64,000 bases of DNA, taken from assembly GCA_963556195.1 (NCBI GenBank), contig OY744529.1, forward strand, positions 64,336,580 to 64,400,579. The letters run 5' to 3'. Shown in pieces: positions 54,060 through 64,000 of this stretch. Source of the DNA: Sepiola atlantica. Its lineage: Eukaryota > Mollusca > Cephalopoda > Sepiida > Sepiolidae. The notes beneath the pieces were generated by a model. The model saw nothing but the letters and a program-made list of their open reading frames with translations, searched no databases and was not told the origin of the DNA. Both the position numbers and the translations under genes were made by a program. How positions within the stretch are numbered: position 1 is the first letter of the stretch; the number at the start of each line of letters is the position of its first letter.

Positions 54060-54440
54060 GGTGACCCCAGAACGGAAATCATCGAAACCACATGACTTTC
54101 AGACGGAGATTTTCTGTCTTTTGGCTGGCGAGACTTCAAGCAAGAAAGACGTGTCCGGAGTACAATCTAAAATGTGGTGCGGGCGCACACAATGTAACTA
54201 GGTGTAACAAGACGAGCTATCCGTCTATATTACTGTCTGCCTTTCTCTCTCTCTCTCTCTCTCACGCGTACGAAAGTAATCCGTCTCTCTGATGTTTTCT
54301 GTGATTGTTCTCTTCTTTGTAATAAACCGTTATTAAAAACTGAACATCGGCGTCCGAGTGGTTTTGTATCCACAGACAAGACAGAACTTGGGTTCCCGAC
54401 GACGACAACTACACGGGTGTATAATGATTCATACACTCAC
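54060..54440 (+). other. Possible solo-LTR-like segment
   Basis: GTAATAAACCGTTATTAAAA near 54318, followed by GAACATCGGCGTCCGAGTGG and ending near CTACACGGGTGT, has the look of an R-U5 region with its poly(A) signal. No second LTR, gag-pol or primer-binding site is identified. A (CT)n tract lies at 54243-54263. Confidence 0.25.
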
Positions 54441-54867
54441 CGGTAAGTGAAAACACAACAATTTCTTGTTAATTATCTTCTGTTCGTGTTATTCATTTTC
54501 GCCTCTTTAAGGCCACAACAGTTTATAAATTATACACAAACCAAACAGAATGCACATCTGCATTGCATTCATTGTTTCATTTGTCATTGCTTATCAGAAA
54601 GAAAAAAAATAATAGTTCTTAACAAAAACATCGAGCGGGATTACAATTACCTTCCCTCTAAACCATTGTGGTTTCATCCCACCCTCCTTTTTATATTTTA
54701 GTAACTGGTAATTACATATGGATATTAAATGGAATTGTAAAGCGACGCAGATACTGGTTTACTGCAGGCAGACAGACTAAGCCACAACCGAAAATAGGTC
54801 AGCCACGCTCAAAGGATGTGTTTAGTTTTTGGTTGCTGCTGTTGTTGTTGTTGTTATTTGTTTGTGA

Positions 54868-55205
54868 GGCAAGTCGGACTTCTGCATAGAGACCACGAAA
54901 GATTATTTGGTCTGCGAAGTCCTTCTCGTTGGCCGTAGCTATTCGTTAACCTGCAAGAGTGCAGTTTTTTTTACGCCCGAAACAGAAACCAGCAAGGCTC
55001 AGCGGTAGCATGCAAAGTCGGGGAAAGTTTGATCGAAAACGCACAAAGCAATGACGCAGAAGAAACGTTGCGACTCGCACTCCATTGATTTATAGTTCCG
55101 CGCATGACATATCTTTGCTTGCCACACACAGAGGCAGAGACGACCAGAGACGACGGACGCTGATGCCGACTATTTCATATTCATCAGAGCCCTTTCAGCC
55201 GGGTA
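54868..55205 (+). repeat. Dispersed repeat, copy 2 of 3 (about 340 bp)
   Basis: AGTCGGACTTCTGCATAGAG to CACACAGAGGCAGAGACGAC and CATCAGAGCCCTTTCAGCC. Related to 20400-20760 and 55790-56150. Confidence 0.7.
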
Positions 55206-55239
55206 GGTTTTACACTATTACATTGCCACTGCCCCTACC

Positions 55240-55785
55240 TTGGCAATGGAGGGGTGTGCTTTAGGGTTGGTGGTGGTGTTTGTTTGTTTTTTTTGTTTTT
55301 TGTTATTTTGTGTTGTTGAGCATCTTTGTGCAGTTTTCTTAATTGGGAATGCCCGGACTAATGCTATCTGGAATATCGAATGCCAACTTCCACTTTTCCC
55401 ACGTAGCCAATGCTCTCTCTCGATCTATTGTAAAACATCAGGTTGTGGTGGTTCGGCGAGAGAAGGGTGAATGCGCGGACACTCATGCATGATGTATTCG
55501 GCAGTTTATTGGCCAAGCCCGCATTTTCGGCATACAATGTCCACGCGCGGTTGATTTTGGTGAGCCAGTATTTCAGGTCCGTGTGATGGCAACTGCGTAG
55601 ACGAATAACCATCGTTTGGTCTTCTTGACCGGACGTTGGACTCTCGCCCGGTCACTGTAGACTCTGCGGGCTCGTTCATGTTGGATGGGACTTCCTCTTG
55701 TTAACCGCCTGATCGCCGCCTTGGTTGAATCATAATGGCAATCGACTTCGGCTTGGTCTTTACGGGCACAATGTTGTTGTTGTCA
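55240..55785 (-). pseudogene. LINE C-terminal fragment with Cys/His motif
   Basis: The minus strand gives LRSCHHTDLKYWLTKINRAW and, in another frame, CPKCG followed by TAEYIMHECPRIHPSL. The C-x2-C ... H-x4-C arrangement is the zinc-knuckle typical of the C-terminus of several LINE polyproteins. Frameshifted and truncated. Confidence 0.55.
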
Positions 55786-55789
55786 AGCG

Positions 55790-56150
55790 AATCGAACTTC
55801 CGTACATTACCCATGAAGGTTATACCTCATGATCTTCTGGTCTGCATGAAGTCGTCCTCGTTGGTCGCGGTTATTCATTAAACTTGCAAGATTTCAGGCC
55901 TTTACGCTCGACACTGCAAGGCTTAGCGTTGTATACAAAGTCGAGGAAAGTTTGGCCGAGAGCACACAAAAGCCTATGGCGGTTGTACATGCGCAGAAGC
56001 AACTTTGCTAACCTCATTCCATAGAGTTGCGGTTCCGCGCCTGACACATCTTTGCTTGTCACATGCAGAGGCAGAATCGACCAGAGCACGACGGATCCTG
56101 ATGCCAAATCCTTGGTTTTCATCAGAATCCTGTTAGTCGAAGTGCGGCTT
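55790..56150 (+). repeat. Dispersed repeat, copy 3 of 3
   Basis: GGTCTGCATGAAGTCGTCCT, GAGGAAAGTTTGGCCGAGAG and CACATGCAGAGGCAGAATCG. With copy 2 it flanks the LINE fragment in direct orientation. Confidence 0.7.
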
Positions 56151-56424
56151 TAATACTGCTGGGTGCCAGACGTGTCAGCCATTGGTGGTCCTACCCGAAA
56201 CCTAAGTTCCATTTGGCATAGCACTGGCACTACCACGTTTCTACCACCCCTACCATAGTGAGGAAGGGTTGAACTTTAAGGGGCTTAGTGTTTGGTGGTA
56301 TTATGTTGTGCAATTTACTTTCTGTTGCTATTATCCAATGCCACGATTACAGTAGAGACCTATTTTCATGTGCCTAGTTTGAAAGCGTTGTCTTTTGGGT
56401 GTTCAGATTTGTGCCTGTTTGTTT

Positions 56425-56605
56425 ACCGGATTTGAGGGTATTGTATTTGTGTGTGCCGGATTTGAAGATGTTGTATTTTGGCGTGCCGAGTTTAAGGATA
56501 TTGGATTTTAGTGTAGCGGATTTGTACGGTATTGCATTTTGGGGTACTGAATTTGAAAATGTTGGATTATGGCGTGCTGGATTTGGATTATTGAATTCGG
56601 ATTTG
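56425..56605 (+). repeat. Minisatellite, 30-bp unit, open in one frame
   Basis: About six units resembling GTGCCGGATTTGAAGATG + TTGTATTTTGGC. In the frame 56399-56638 they encode a 10-residue repeat (PDLRVLYLCV, PDLKMLYFGV, PSLRILDFSV, ADLYGIAFWG). Units diverge strongly to the right. No start context or splice sites suggest a gene. Confidence 0.8.
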
Positions 56606-56869
56606 AGAGTTTTGTTTTTAAAGTGCAGGGTATGTTAGATTTTTTATTTTCGTTTTAATAACTTTCACTTTATGAAGCGTCAGAATTACAGAATAATATT
56701 CTAAGATTAAAAATTAAATCAATTTTTTGCAGTGTAAAATATTTTAGGTCAAATTTTCACATCTAACGAAGTCAGTTTTTGAAAAACGATAGTCTGTTTA
56801 TAATGGGAATGATTGAGAAGGCTTGGTAGATTGAAATGTAAAGAATACGGCGAAAAAAACAGAGATAGA

Positions 56870-56888
56870 TAGAGAAAGAGAGAGATAA

Positions 56889-56935
<47 letters not shown>

Positions 56936-57107
56936 TAGATGAAGAGAGATAGGGGAGGAGATAGATAGATAAAGAGAGAGAGTGTGTGTGGGCGTGAAAG
57001 AGACAGCTAGAGAGTGTGTATGTGATATATATATATAAGAGAGATAGACTGGTAGATAGAGAGTGTGTGTGAGGTAGATAGATAAATACATATATAGAGT
57101 GAGATTG

Positions 57108-57150
<43 letters not shown>
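56870..57150. repeat. Compound (AG)n, (GATA)n, (GT)n, (AT)n microsatellite
   Basis: Alternating purine-rich and AT tracts. The opposite strand gives low-complexity Ser/Leu and Tyr/Ile frames that are not genes. Confidence 0.95.
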
Positions 57151-57189
57151 ATGTGAGAGAGAAATAGAGTGTGTGAGATGTAATTGATA

Positions 57190-59110
57190 AAACACTGAAC
57201 GTAACGCCTAAAGAAATGGATACCAACATATCACTTGTACCACCATTGCAACTGTTATATAAAACATTTAATGACACAACTGTAACGCTAGTATCAGGGT
57301 TAACAGTGAAAATATTAGGACAACAATGCAACAAGCATTAACGATAGAAGAAAGGTTGACTAATCAAAAGATACAAGGTAAACAAAGTAATTTAGCAATC
57401 GCTAAGCTGATCTAAACAGTCACATTGTGATCATTATACTACGAGGACCGCATGCGTTCCAACTTGTTGTTATGTCAATCGTTCTCTGCCTACGCTGTTT
57501 TAAAAAAAATTCGCAGCATTTTGGGTGTTTGCGCAACTTAGTCAGAAACTTGGACAAGTGGTCGGTTCTGTCGGCAACTCCAAAACAAGAAAAACTCATT
57601 GTGAACAACAATAACAGATATTTATTGCAACACAGGTGTGTAACAATAATACACACTTATTTTTGTTGCTTTTATTCGAGAGAAAAGACAAGTTGATGGA
57701 ATTTGATTGATACTGAGTCTTGGTTAGGAGACTTTCAAATTTACTTCGTTTGTTCCTTAGAAAATGTCGAGTTTGGAAATAATTTTTCTTAATCTTTTGA
57801 ATTTTTGTTTTCGTTCAGTTTCTGAATTCCGCCCATCTCAGTCTATCTGTCTCTCGGACTGATCGACTATATTCTGATAAATTCTATAAGTGCCATTTAT
57901 TTTATTGAGAACTTTATACTTGAGACGAGTTTTATGATACGCTAACTAATAACAAGCCGTGTCGCATTTAGTGCTCTCTTGCGATTGGCCGAGCAATGAT
58001 AGTCCTCGTTTCACCCAAATAAGTAGACTTTATATCAAACCGCAATATGTGGGCTGGGTCTTATTTAATAAAATATTGCGCCTTTTTATTTTTAATAGGT
58101 ACACTCTGGTAACGTTTTTAATTTTGCCAATATAAATTGTTTTCTTATTAATCAATCTGACTTGAAAATCATTTCGTGATAATTTCATTATAGTCACAAC
58201 AAATAATTTGTAATTTCCACCCGAATAATATAACTTTTCAAAATTATGATTTGAAATATAACAAAACTGGGTTTTTTTTTTTTTCAGTTGTCATTTAAAC
58301 CTGAATCTTTTAACCGTTTATATAACCCTGTAAACATAATATTAATACTCTGCATTTGTTCAGAACATTGTTTTGAATAACCAATCTGACCTCTTACTTT
58401 ATAAGTGAAAATGATTCTTTAAAACTGTTGTTTCGACAATTAACTCAAGTCATGCTCGCGTATTCGTCGCCTGTCACCTTAATATAAATCATATGACCTT
58501 TTAAATCGTAATTGAAACATTGGCGTTTCACGATTACCGTTTGACAATTCAATTCGAGTTATTCAGAATAAAAACAGATGATTCTCGGGTCCTCACCGTT
58601 GGAATTAAAGCGTTCGTTTAATTAAATTGGGCCATGTCCCGTCGGCTCAAAAGTGTGCTGACTCCAAATTTCTTATATATAATTATTACATAATTAATTC
58701 AACTTAATTAATCAATTGATATTGCACTAGCAAACTCCCCACCGTGTCACACCGTGCCACACCATGAGATGTCGTTAGTTTCGTCCTTTTTATAGGAAAA
58801 ACAGACGATCCATTTTCATTATTTAGGTACTATATGACAAATTGTCTGATTGAAAGGCGAAAAGAGGACCCACAAGTGCCCCTCTTTTAGTCTTAGAGAT
58901 GACGATGAAATTCGGTGGTGTTTTAGTACATTTACACACACAGACAATGAGTTGGACACATATGACCACACATAAATACTCATTTAAACACACAACCCTC
59001 ATCCCCAAATCTGTCTGCATCGTTCAGCAAAAGATAATAAAGTCAGAACTTCTAGGATGAACCAATAATAAGTTAAATCGTGTTTGTTTTTCTTTTAAAA
59101 TAAGGAAGAC
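57190..59110. other. No gene recognised
   Basis: Nearly 2 kb with no repeat or coding feature I can assign. Small frames (57427-57696 plus, 58823-59020 minus) lack domain or splice context. Confidence 0.5.
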
Positions 59111-59117
59111 GGCGACA

Positions 59118-59220
<103 letters not shown>

Positions 59221-59423
59221 TATTTTTTATTCGGTCTTCTAGACAAGTTGTGCGTGTTTTTGAAGATGTAAATAAAACGAATTTATTCGTATTCTAGTTA
59301 TTTTCACTAAGAGTTTTAATCTGTTGATGTATTAGACGACATGTTTTTTTTTATGCGTGTGCTGTTTCGGAATGAAATAACCAATAAAATGGTCTCATCT
59401 AAAACTAACCTTTCATTGTTTTT

Positions 59424-59665
59424 AGGTTATTTAACCTCCCAAAATGTTGATATGCCGTAAAACAGACATGAGAAGCCCTTTATTACGTTTCGGCAATAAA
59501 TAACCCCCACGAAGGGGTTGATTAGCTGTGAAACAGACGAGACAAGTCTTCTGCTGTGTTTCGGTAATAAATAATCCCCAAAAGGTCGATATGCCGTAAA
59601 TCAGACGAAACAAGCCAATAAATAATCTCATAAAAGGTTTGATGTGCCGTAAAACAGCTGAAAAA
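59424..59665 (+). repeat. Minisatellite, four units of about 60-70 bp, each with a small hairpin
   Basis: Units contain AATAACCCCC..AAGGGGTTGAT, GATATGCCGTAAAACAGACG and TACGTTTCGGC. The core, CATTAAATAACCC..GGGTT.ATATGCCGTAAAAC, is also found singly at 21800-21835 and 30073-30108. Confidence 0.8.
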
Positions 59666-60184
59666 TACTTTGCGTATAAGAGTCGACAAACATCATCAGA
59701 AGTTTAATTCATTGGTTTTCATTCATACATTCACATCTAATTTTACGAAGCTCCGTTTTACGAATTAGAGTTAGAAACGAATTGGTTTGTAAAGGGCGAG
59801 TGTGTGTATTCCTGCAGCCAGTCTGGGTGCACTTTATGTGCATTGGCACCGGCATTTACTTGAGACGCAAAGGTCGCGCGACATAAAATGACGCATATCC
59901 TCTGACTTCCTGGTCTTCGAATAACGACTACAACGGAAGAATACACTCCTCTCTCTGTCTCTACCGCTCTCTTAAAAGAACATACACACGCGCGTGTACT
60001 CGTACAGAGTCACTTAGACCGAGAATCAAAGACACATACATATCATACGAGACACGCCTATCGCACAAAGGAAGAAAACCAGTGAAAAAGGAAGGAAGAA
60101 AGAAAAGGAAAAACTTTGAACGTGGATAATGAGAACTTTGACGCCTACATCCGAAGCACATGTTACGATGCAAGTCCGTGCAAC

Positions 60185-60327
<143 letters not shown>

Positions 60328-60694
60328 GCACGCGCATATATTCACACACATCGACCCATTCGCATATTCGTATCTACACACTTAAGGGCAATTTACACAT
60401 ACAGACAATGAGTTCATTCATAAATACTCATTGAAACACATAACCCACACCTCAAAATATTATCTGAACATATGCACACGCTTATAAATACTTATTTAAA
60501 CACACACACATATTCACAAATACATATTTAAAAATACATATATTCAGAAATACTTCAAAACACAAGCAAAAGTATCTATTTAAACACACACGTATCCTAC
60601 GCATATACAGAGCACACCCACCTACCATATCTATGTATATAAGATTGCATACCGATGCCAATAAATACTAACCGAAAACTAGGGTGATTGTCCG

Positions 60695-60695
<1 letters not shown>

Positions 60696-60772
<77 letters not shown>

Positions 60773-60774
60773 AC
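60696..60774. repeat. (CA)n microsatellite
   Basis: About 36 units. Confidence 0.97.
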
Positions 60775-60779
60775 ACTAA

Positions 60780-61683
60780 TTCACACGCGTGTGTGTTTTG
60801 CCTTCAGTTTTGCATATCTGAAAAATTGCATAGGTAAAACTAAAAAGAGCCAAAAGGATTAAAGTAAAGCCATGTATGTTATGTACGTATTTGACTATCA
60901 CAGACTTTACAAAGTTGAAACTGATTAAATTCAAGCATATGCAGAACAAAATCGTTTTTGACATCGCCGAATTTAACAGCTCTGTTATATTCATAATCTA
61001 CACCGCAGACGCCTAATGGAAGCAGCTTTGATTGAATACTTGCAATAACATAAAGCAACGTCCTGGTTTCTTTCAAATTCAATCCATTCTCTTGTCTACT
61101 AGAATCGTGTTTTCCACATAATTGTAGAAAGTACTATTCTAATAGCGTAAAGCTAATGTTTTAGCTATGCCATATTTCTACGTACCCTACCTTGCCATAC
61201 ACTTCTTAGTTTGCCTTTCGAACTCAGACATGAACACACACCTTTCTGTCTCTAATCTGGCTTTCTATCTTTTTATATCAAATCCATCATACGAACCTCC
61301 GTACCCCCACCCTTCGAACAACCTACTCTGTCAGCATTTTCTGCCAATATGCTTACCCTCTACACTCGCACATACGCCGTTCCACCATACTTCATTCCCT
61401 TACTACCTACTAGTCCGGCCGACCATCTCCTACTACGGCCCCGTCTGTGTGGTGACCTTACTCTCGCACACGCCTAACTAACGCTTTCGCCATTTTGACT
61501 CTTTTTCTCCTATACAATGTCTGTATGCATAAATATTTAGTTTTACTTGAAAAAGAATATATATAAAAATATAAAACTTTTACATACGCATAAATATACA
61601 CATACAAAAAAGAACTTATCCGTGTAACCTTATACACATGTAAGCATACCTCTAGACACATTCATATCCTTTTTACACACCTT

Positions 61684-61690
<7 letters not shown>
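60780..61690. other. No gene recognised
   Basis: A plus-strand frame at 61167-61481 is C/T-rich and has no recognisable domain. Confidence 0.45.
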
Positions 61691-61697
<7 letters not shown>

Positions 61698-61755
<58 letters not shown>

Positions 61756-61921
61756 TCATCAGACCTAAGTGTTCACATTATTCGTTCTTATTAATACTTA
61801 CAAACATTCGTATCTTTGCGTCACTAAATAATATATAATAATAGCCTATTACTGTTGAATAACTCATTTATACCTCATACATTATATTATCCATCCCCGC
61901 AAGGGCAAAACAATTTGGATT

Positions 61922-61980
<59 letters not shown>
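61698..61980. repeat. (AT)n microsatellites
   Basis: Arrays at 61698-61751 and 61924-61980. Confidence 0.95.
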
Positions 61981-61982
<2 letters not shown>

Positions 61983-61984
61983 GC

Positions 61985-62714
61985 TGATTTTTTGTTATTG
62001 TATTTTACTGGCATTAGTACACTGGTGTTTTGCTGGTGCGTTTATTATTTGTCGCTACTCTGAGCGTTTTTTTTTTTAAATATTCATTCGCCCTTAATCG
62101 GACGTGTCATCAATTTTTGTATATATAGATTTTTTTTAAATTAATTAATTTATAAATTAATTTATGCGTGCATTTTTTTTTTAAATCATTAAATTCATCA
62201 ATTCTTTTTTGCATGCACCTAAAGAAGACATGGCCACGTGTTTCTGGCTATGAGCCGTCGTCAGCATGACTACCCCAGCCAGTGATCGAGCCCTCGATGT
62301 AAATACTCGTAGCCTAGCGTTTTACCCATAGAATAATCTGCCACATTTTATGCTCGACTTTGTTTTTTATCGCCTATAATGTTACGCTGTTTTTTTTGTC
62401 ATTGTTTTTACTCGCAAGACTAGACCGGTGTTTTACCAGTGCGTTTATTATTTGTCGCTACCATCTGCGTTATTTTTAAGAATATTCACTCGCCTTTTAC
62501 CGGACGGGTCATCAATTTTTGCATATATAGATTTTTTAATTAATTAATTAATAAATTAATTTAAGCGTGCATTTTAAATTAAAAAAATATATACAAACAA
62601 AAATTGATGACACGTCCGAAACACGTGTCCATATCTTCCTTTTATGCACGCAAAAGAATTAATTTATGAATTAATTAATTAAAAAAATGCACGCATAAAT
62701 TAATTTATAAATTA

Positions 62715-62717
<3 letters not shown>
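61985..62717. mobile_element. Repeated and inverted block with hammerhead-like core
   Basis: A segment of about 180 bp (GTTTTGCTGGTGCGTTTATT, TTATTTGTCGCTAC, CATCAATTTTTGTATATATAG) at about 61985-62175 is repeated directly about 403 bp later at 62390-62575. Part of it is then repeated inverted at 62600-62715 (AAAAATTGATGACACGTCCG). The layout and flanking (AT)n resemble Penelope-like terminal structures. Confidence 0.6.
62231..62268 (-). ncRNA. Hammerhead-ribozyme-like core with both boxes intact
   Basis: On the minus strand CTGACGA (62258-62264 on the plus strand as TCGTCAG) matches CUGANGA. Thirteen bases, CGGCTCATAGCCA, form a 4-bp stem GGCT / AGCC with a CAT loop. GAAA follows (62241-62244). 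A short stem ACA / TGT, then TC as the expected cleavage dinucleotide, can be drawn after it. The C-A pair at the base of stem II departs from consensus. Confidence 0.45.
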
Positions 62718-62890
<173 letters not shown>

Positions 62891-63118
62891 TTTTTTTAAA
62901 GGGCTGAGGGCAATGCAAAGTGCCGGGTAGGTTGTAAGCTGGAAGGAACAAAAATAATAAATCGAAGTGGGACTTACTATTTATTTTTTCTTAAAATTTT
63001 ACATAACAGCAAGTGTGATTATTAAAAATCATTTATTTAATATTTCGGGAAAAAAGAAATTTCACTGTGTCAAAAATAATAAACACCAAAGGAAAACTCC
63101 GTCTGTGCAGAGAATCTA

Positions 63119-63120
<2 letters not shown>

Positions 63121-63180
<60 letters not shown>
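63121..63180. repeat. (AT)n microsatellite
   Basis: About 30 units. Confidence 0.97.
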
Positions 63181-63183
<3 letters not shown>

Positions 63184-63659
63184 GTATGTGTTTAAAGAAA
63201 AGTCGAGTTCAAAGACTATAACTTTTTTTATTATATCACAAGTTGACAAAAGATCATTTTATTATATAAATATAAAAGATGGATACTGGTACAGCGTTTG
63301 AACCAGATAAAACCGACTTGCTGACACAGAAATACGTAAACGGCCGGAAAAAGCAGATTTAAAACGAACCGGCGTCAAAATGTAAACGAGGAAGATTTTC
63401 AACAGAAAAAAATAATTAACGAAAAACACTCGCCGTATATTTATTTTCATGATAATTTATTTTTTGACGAAGAAAATCAATGAAATACTTTTGTTCACGC
63501 GAAAGTTAACATTTGTTTTTCGATAAATTGTGTTTTTTATAAATTAACTAAAGATTGTACAGAACATAATTAATGAAACAATGATTTTTACAGATATTTT
63601 TTCGTTTTTTTTGGGTGTGGGGTGTGGTACAGTTTTTTAACCGAAAAAACCCGACTTGG

Positions 63660-63706
63660 TTAAGGTTGTTTAGGGTTAGTCCAGGGTTAGACTAGGGTTA
63701 AATTAG
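63660..63706 (+). repeat. Degenerate TTAGGG-like cluster
   Basis: TTTAGGGTTAG, CAGGGTTAGACTAGGGTTAA and ATTAGGG occur within 47 bp. The telomere-like hexamer appears with spacers of varying length and not as a regular tandem. Confidence 0.4.
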
Positions 63707-63958
63707 GGTAAAAAAAAGACAGTTGTTTTTTTGTCCGGTTCAAAAGCTGTACAAGCTATTTTTTGCGAGATTTTTTTCGAGTCGTTTTCGAAAGTTTTGC
63801 AGATTTACTTTTGGAGTTAGCGCAGACATGGGAAGGAGGGTTTCAGCGTTCCTGTTGGGTACTGTTACCAAGAAAACCATTCTTATCTGCTGAGTCATAT
63901 CCTCCAAAGACTCAGAATTGTCGTCTGCTTCTTGACCTGTTTTATTAACTAACAGCTT

Positions 63959-64000
63959 CGGCATCTTCTGGCTGTTTACGTAAACAGCCAGAAGATGCCG
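63959..64000. repeat. Perfect 42-bp palindrome at the window edge
   Basis: CGGCATCTTCTGGCTGTTTAC is followed directly by its exact reverse complement, ending at the last base of the window. It may continue outside. Confidence 0.9.

Noticed and set aside
54060..54440. Complete LTR retrotransposon
   Set aside because: Only one LTR-like end with a poly(A) signal; no paired LTR, gag-pol or primer-binding site found.

Overview
The window is an intron-bearing, AT-rich, repeat-saturated animal genome, not prokaryotic or organellar. The only host gene I can name is the 3' end of an NBR1-like autophagy receptor: two exons on the plus strand (13034-13148 and 17121-17435) separated by a 3,972-bp intron, with a poly(A) signal shortly after the stop. 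The mix of very long (TA)n, (CA)n, (GA)n and (AAT)n arrays, Penelope-like elements, tRNA- and snRNA-headed SINEs and many 3' fragments of non-LTR retrotransposons suggests a lophotrochozoan, most likely a cephalopod mollusc. That placement is inference.

Layout. 1-5.9 kb: a cluster of SINEs, several headed by sequence matching the 5' end of U2 snRNA, a three-copy 177-bp tandem repeat, a Helitron-type end and a minisatellite split by a SINE. 6-12 kb: (TA)n arrays, a foldback element, a tRNA-headed SINE, Helitron ends and a three-copy 65-70-bp repeat. 13-17.5 kb: the NBR1-like exons, whose intron holds a tRNA-SINE, a 5S-like relic and a Helitron-like element. 17.5-22.2 kb: inverted-repeat elements and a LINE tail. 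22.5-26.7 kb: two U2-SINEs in tandem, two rearranged LINE copies (one carrying a SINE with a target duplication) and a Penelope remnant. 27-33.5 kb: LINE tails in both orientations, a foldback MITE with an 8-bp target duplication and a second 5S-like relic. 33.5-36 kb: sparse, with one unrecognised 121-codon frame. 36-41.5 kb: LINE 3' ends and several inverted Penelope-like copies separated by (TA)n. 43.2-46.2 kb: Helitron-like sequence that received a LINE tail and an apparently intact mariner-type transposon. 46.7-56.7 kb: more SINE, Helitron and LINE copies. 56.8-64 kb: mostly microsatellites, a 4-copy minisatellite, a repeated block with a hammerhead-like core, and a palindrome at the window edge.

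The most interesting items are: (1) a SINE family with a U2-snRNA-like head, with target-site duplications proving retroposition, and a sister family sharing its body but carrying another head; (2) a complete mariner-type element with perfect 28-bp TIRs and an open transposase; (3) recurring hammerhead-ribozyme-like cores next to (TA)n arrays and Penelope-like sequence; (4) nested insertions that give a relative chronology. I found no CRISPR array, operon, functional tRNA or functional rRNA gene. Coordinates of degraded repeats are approximate.
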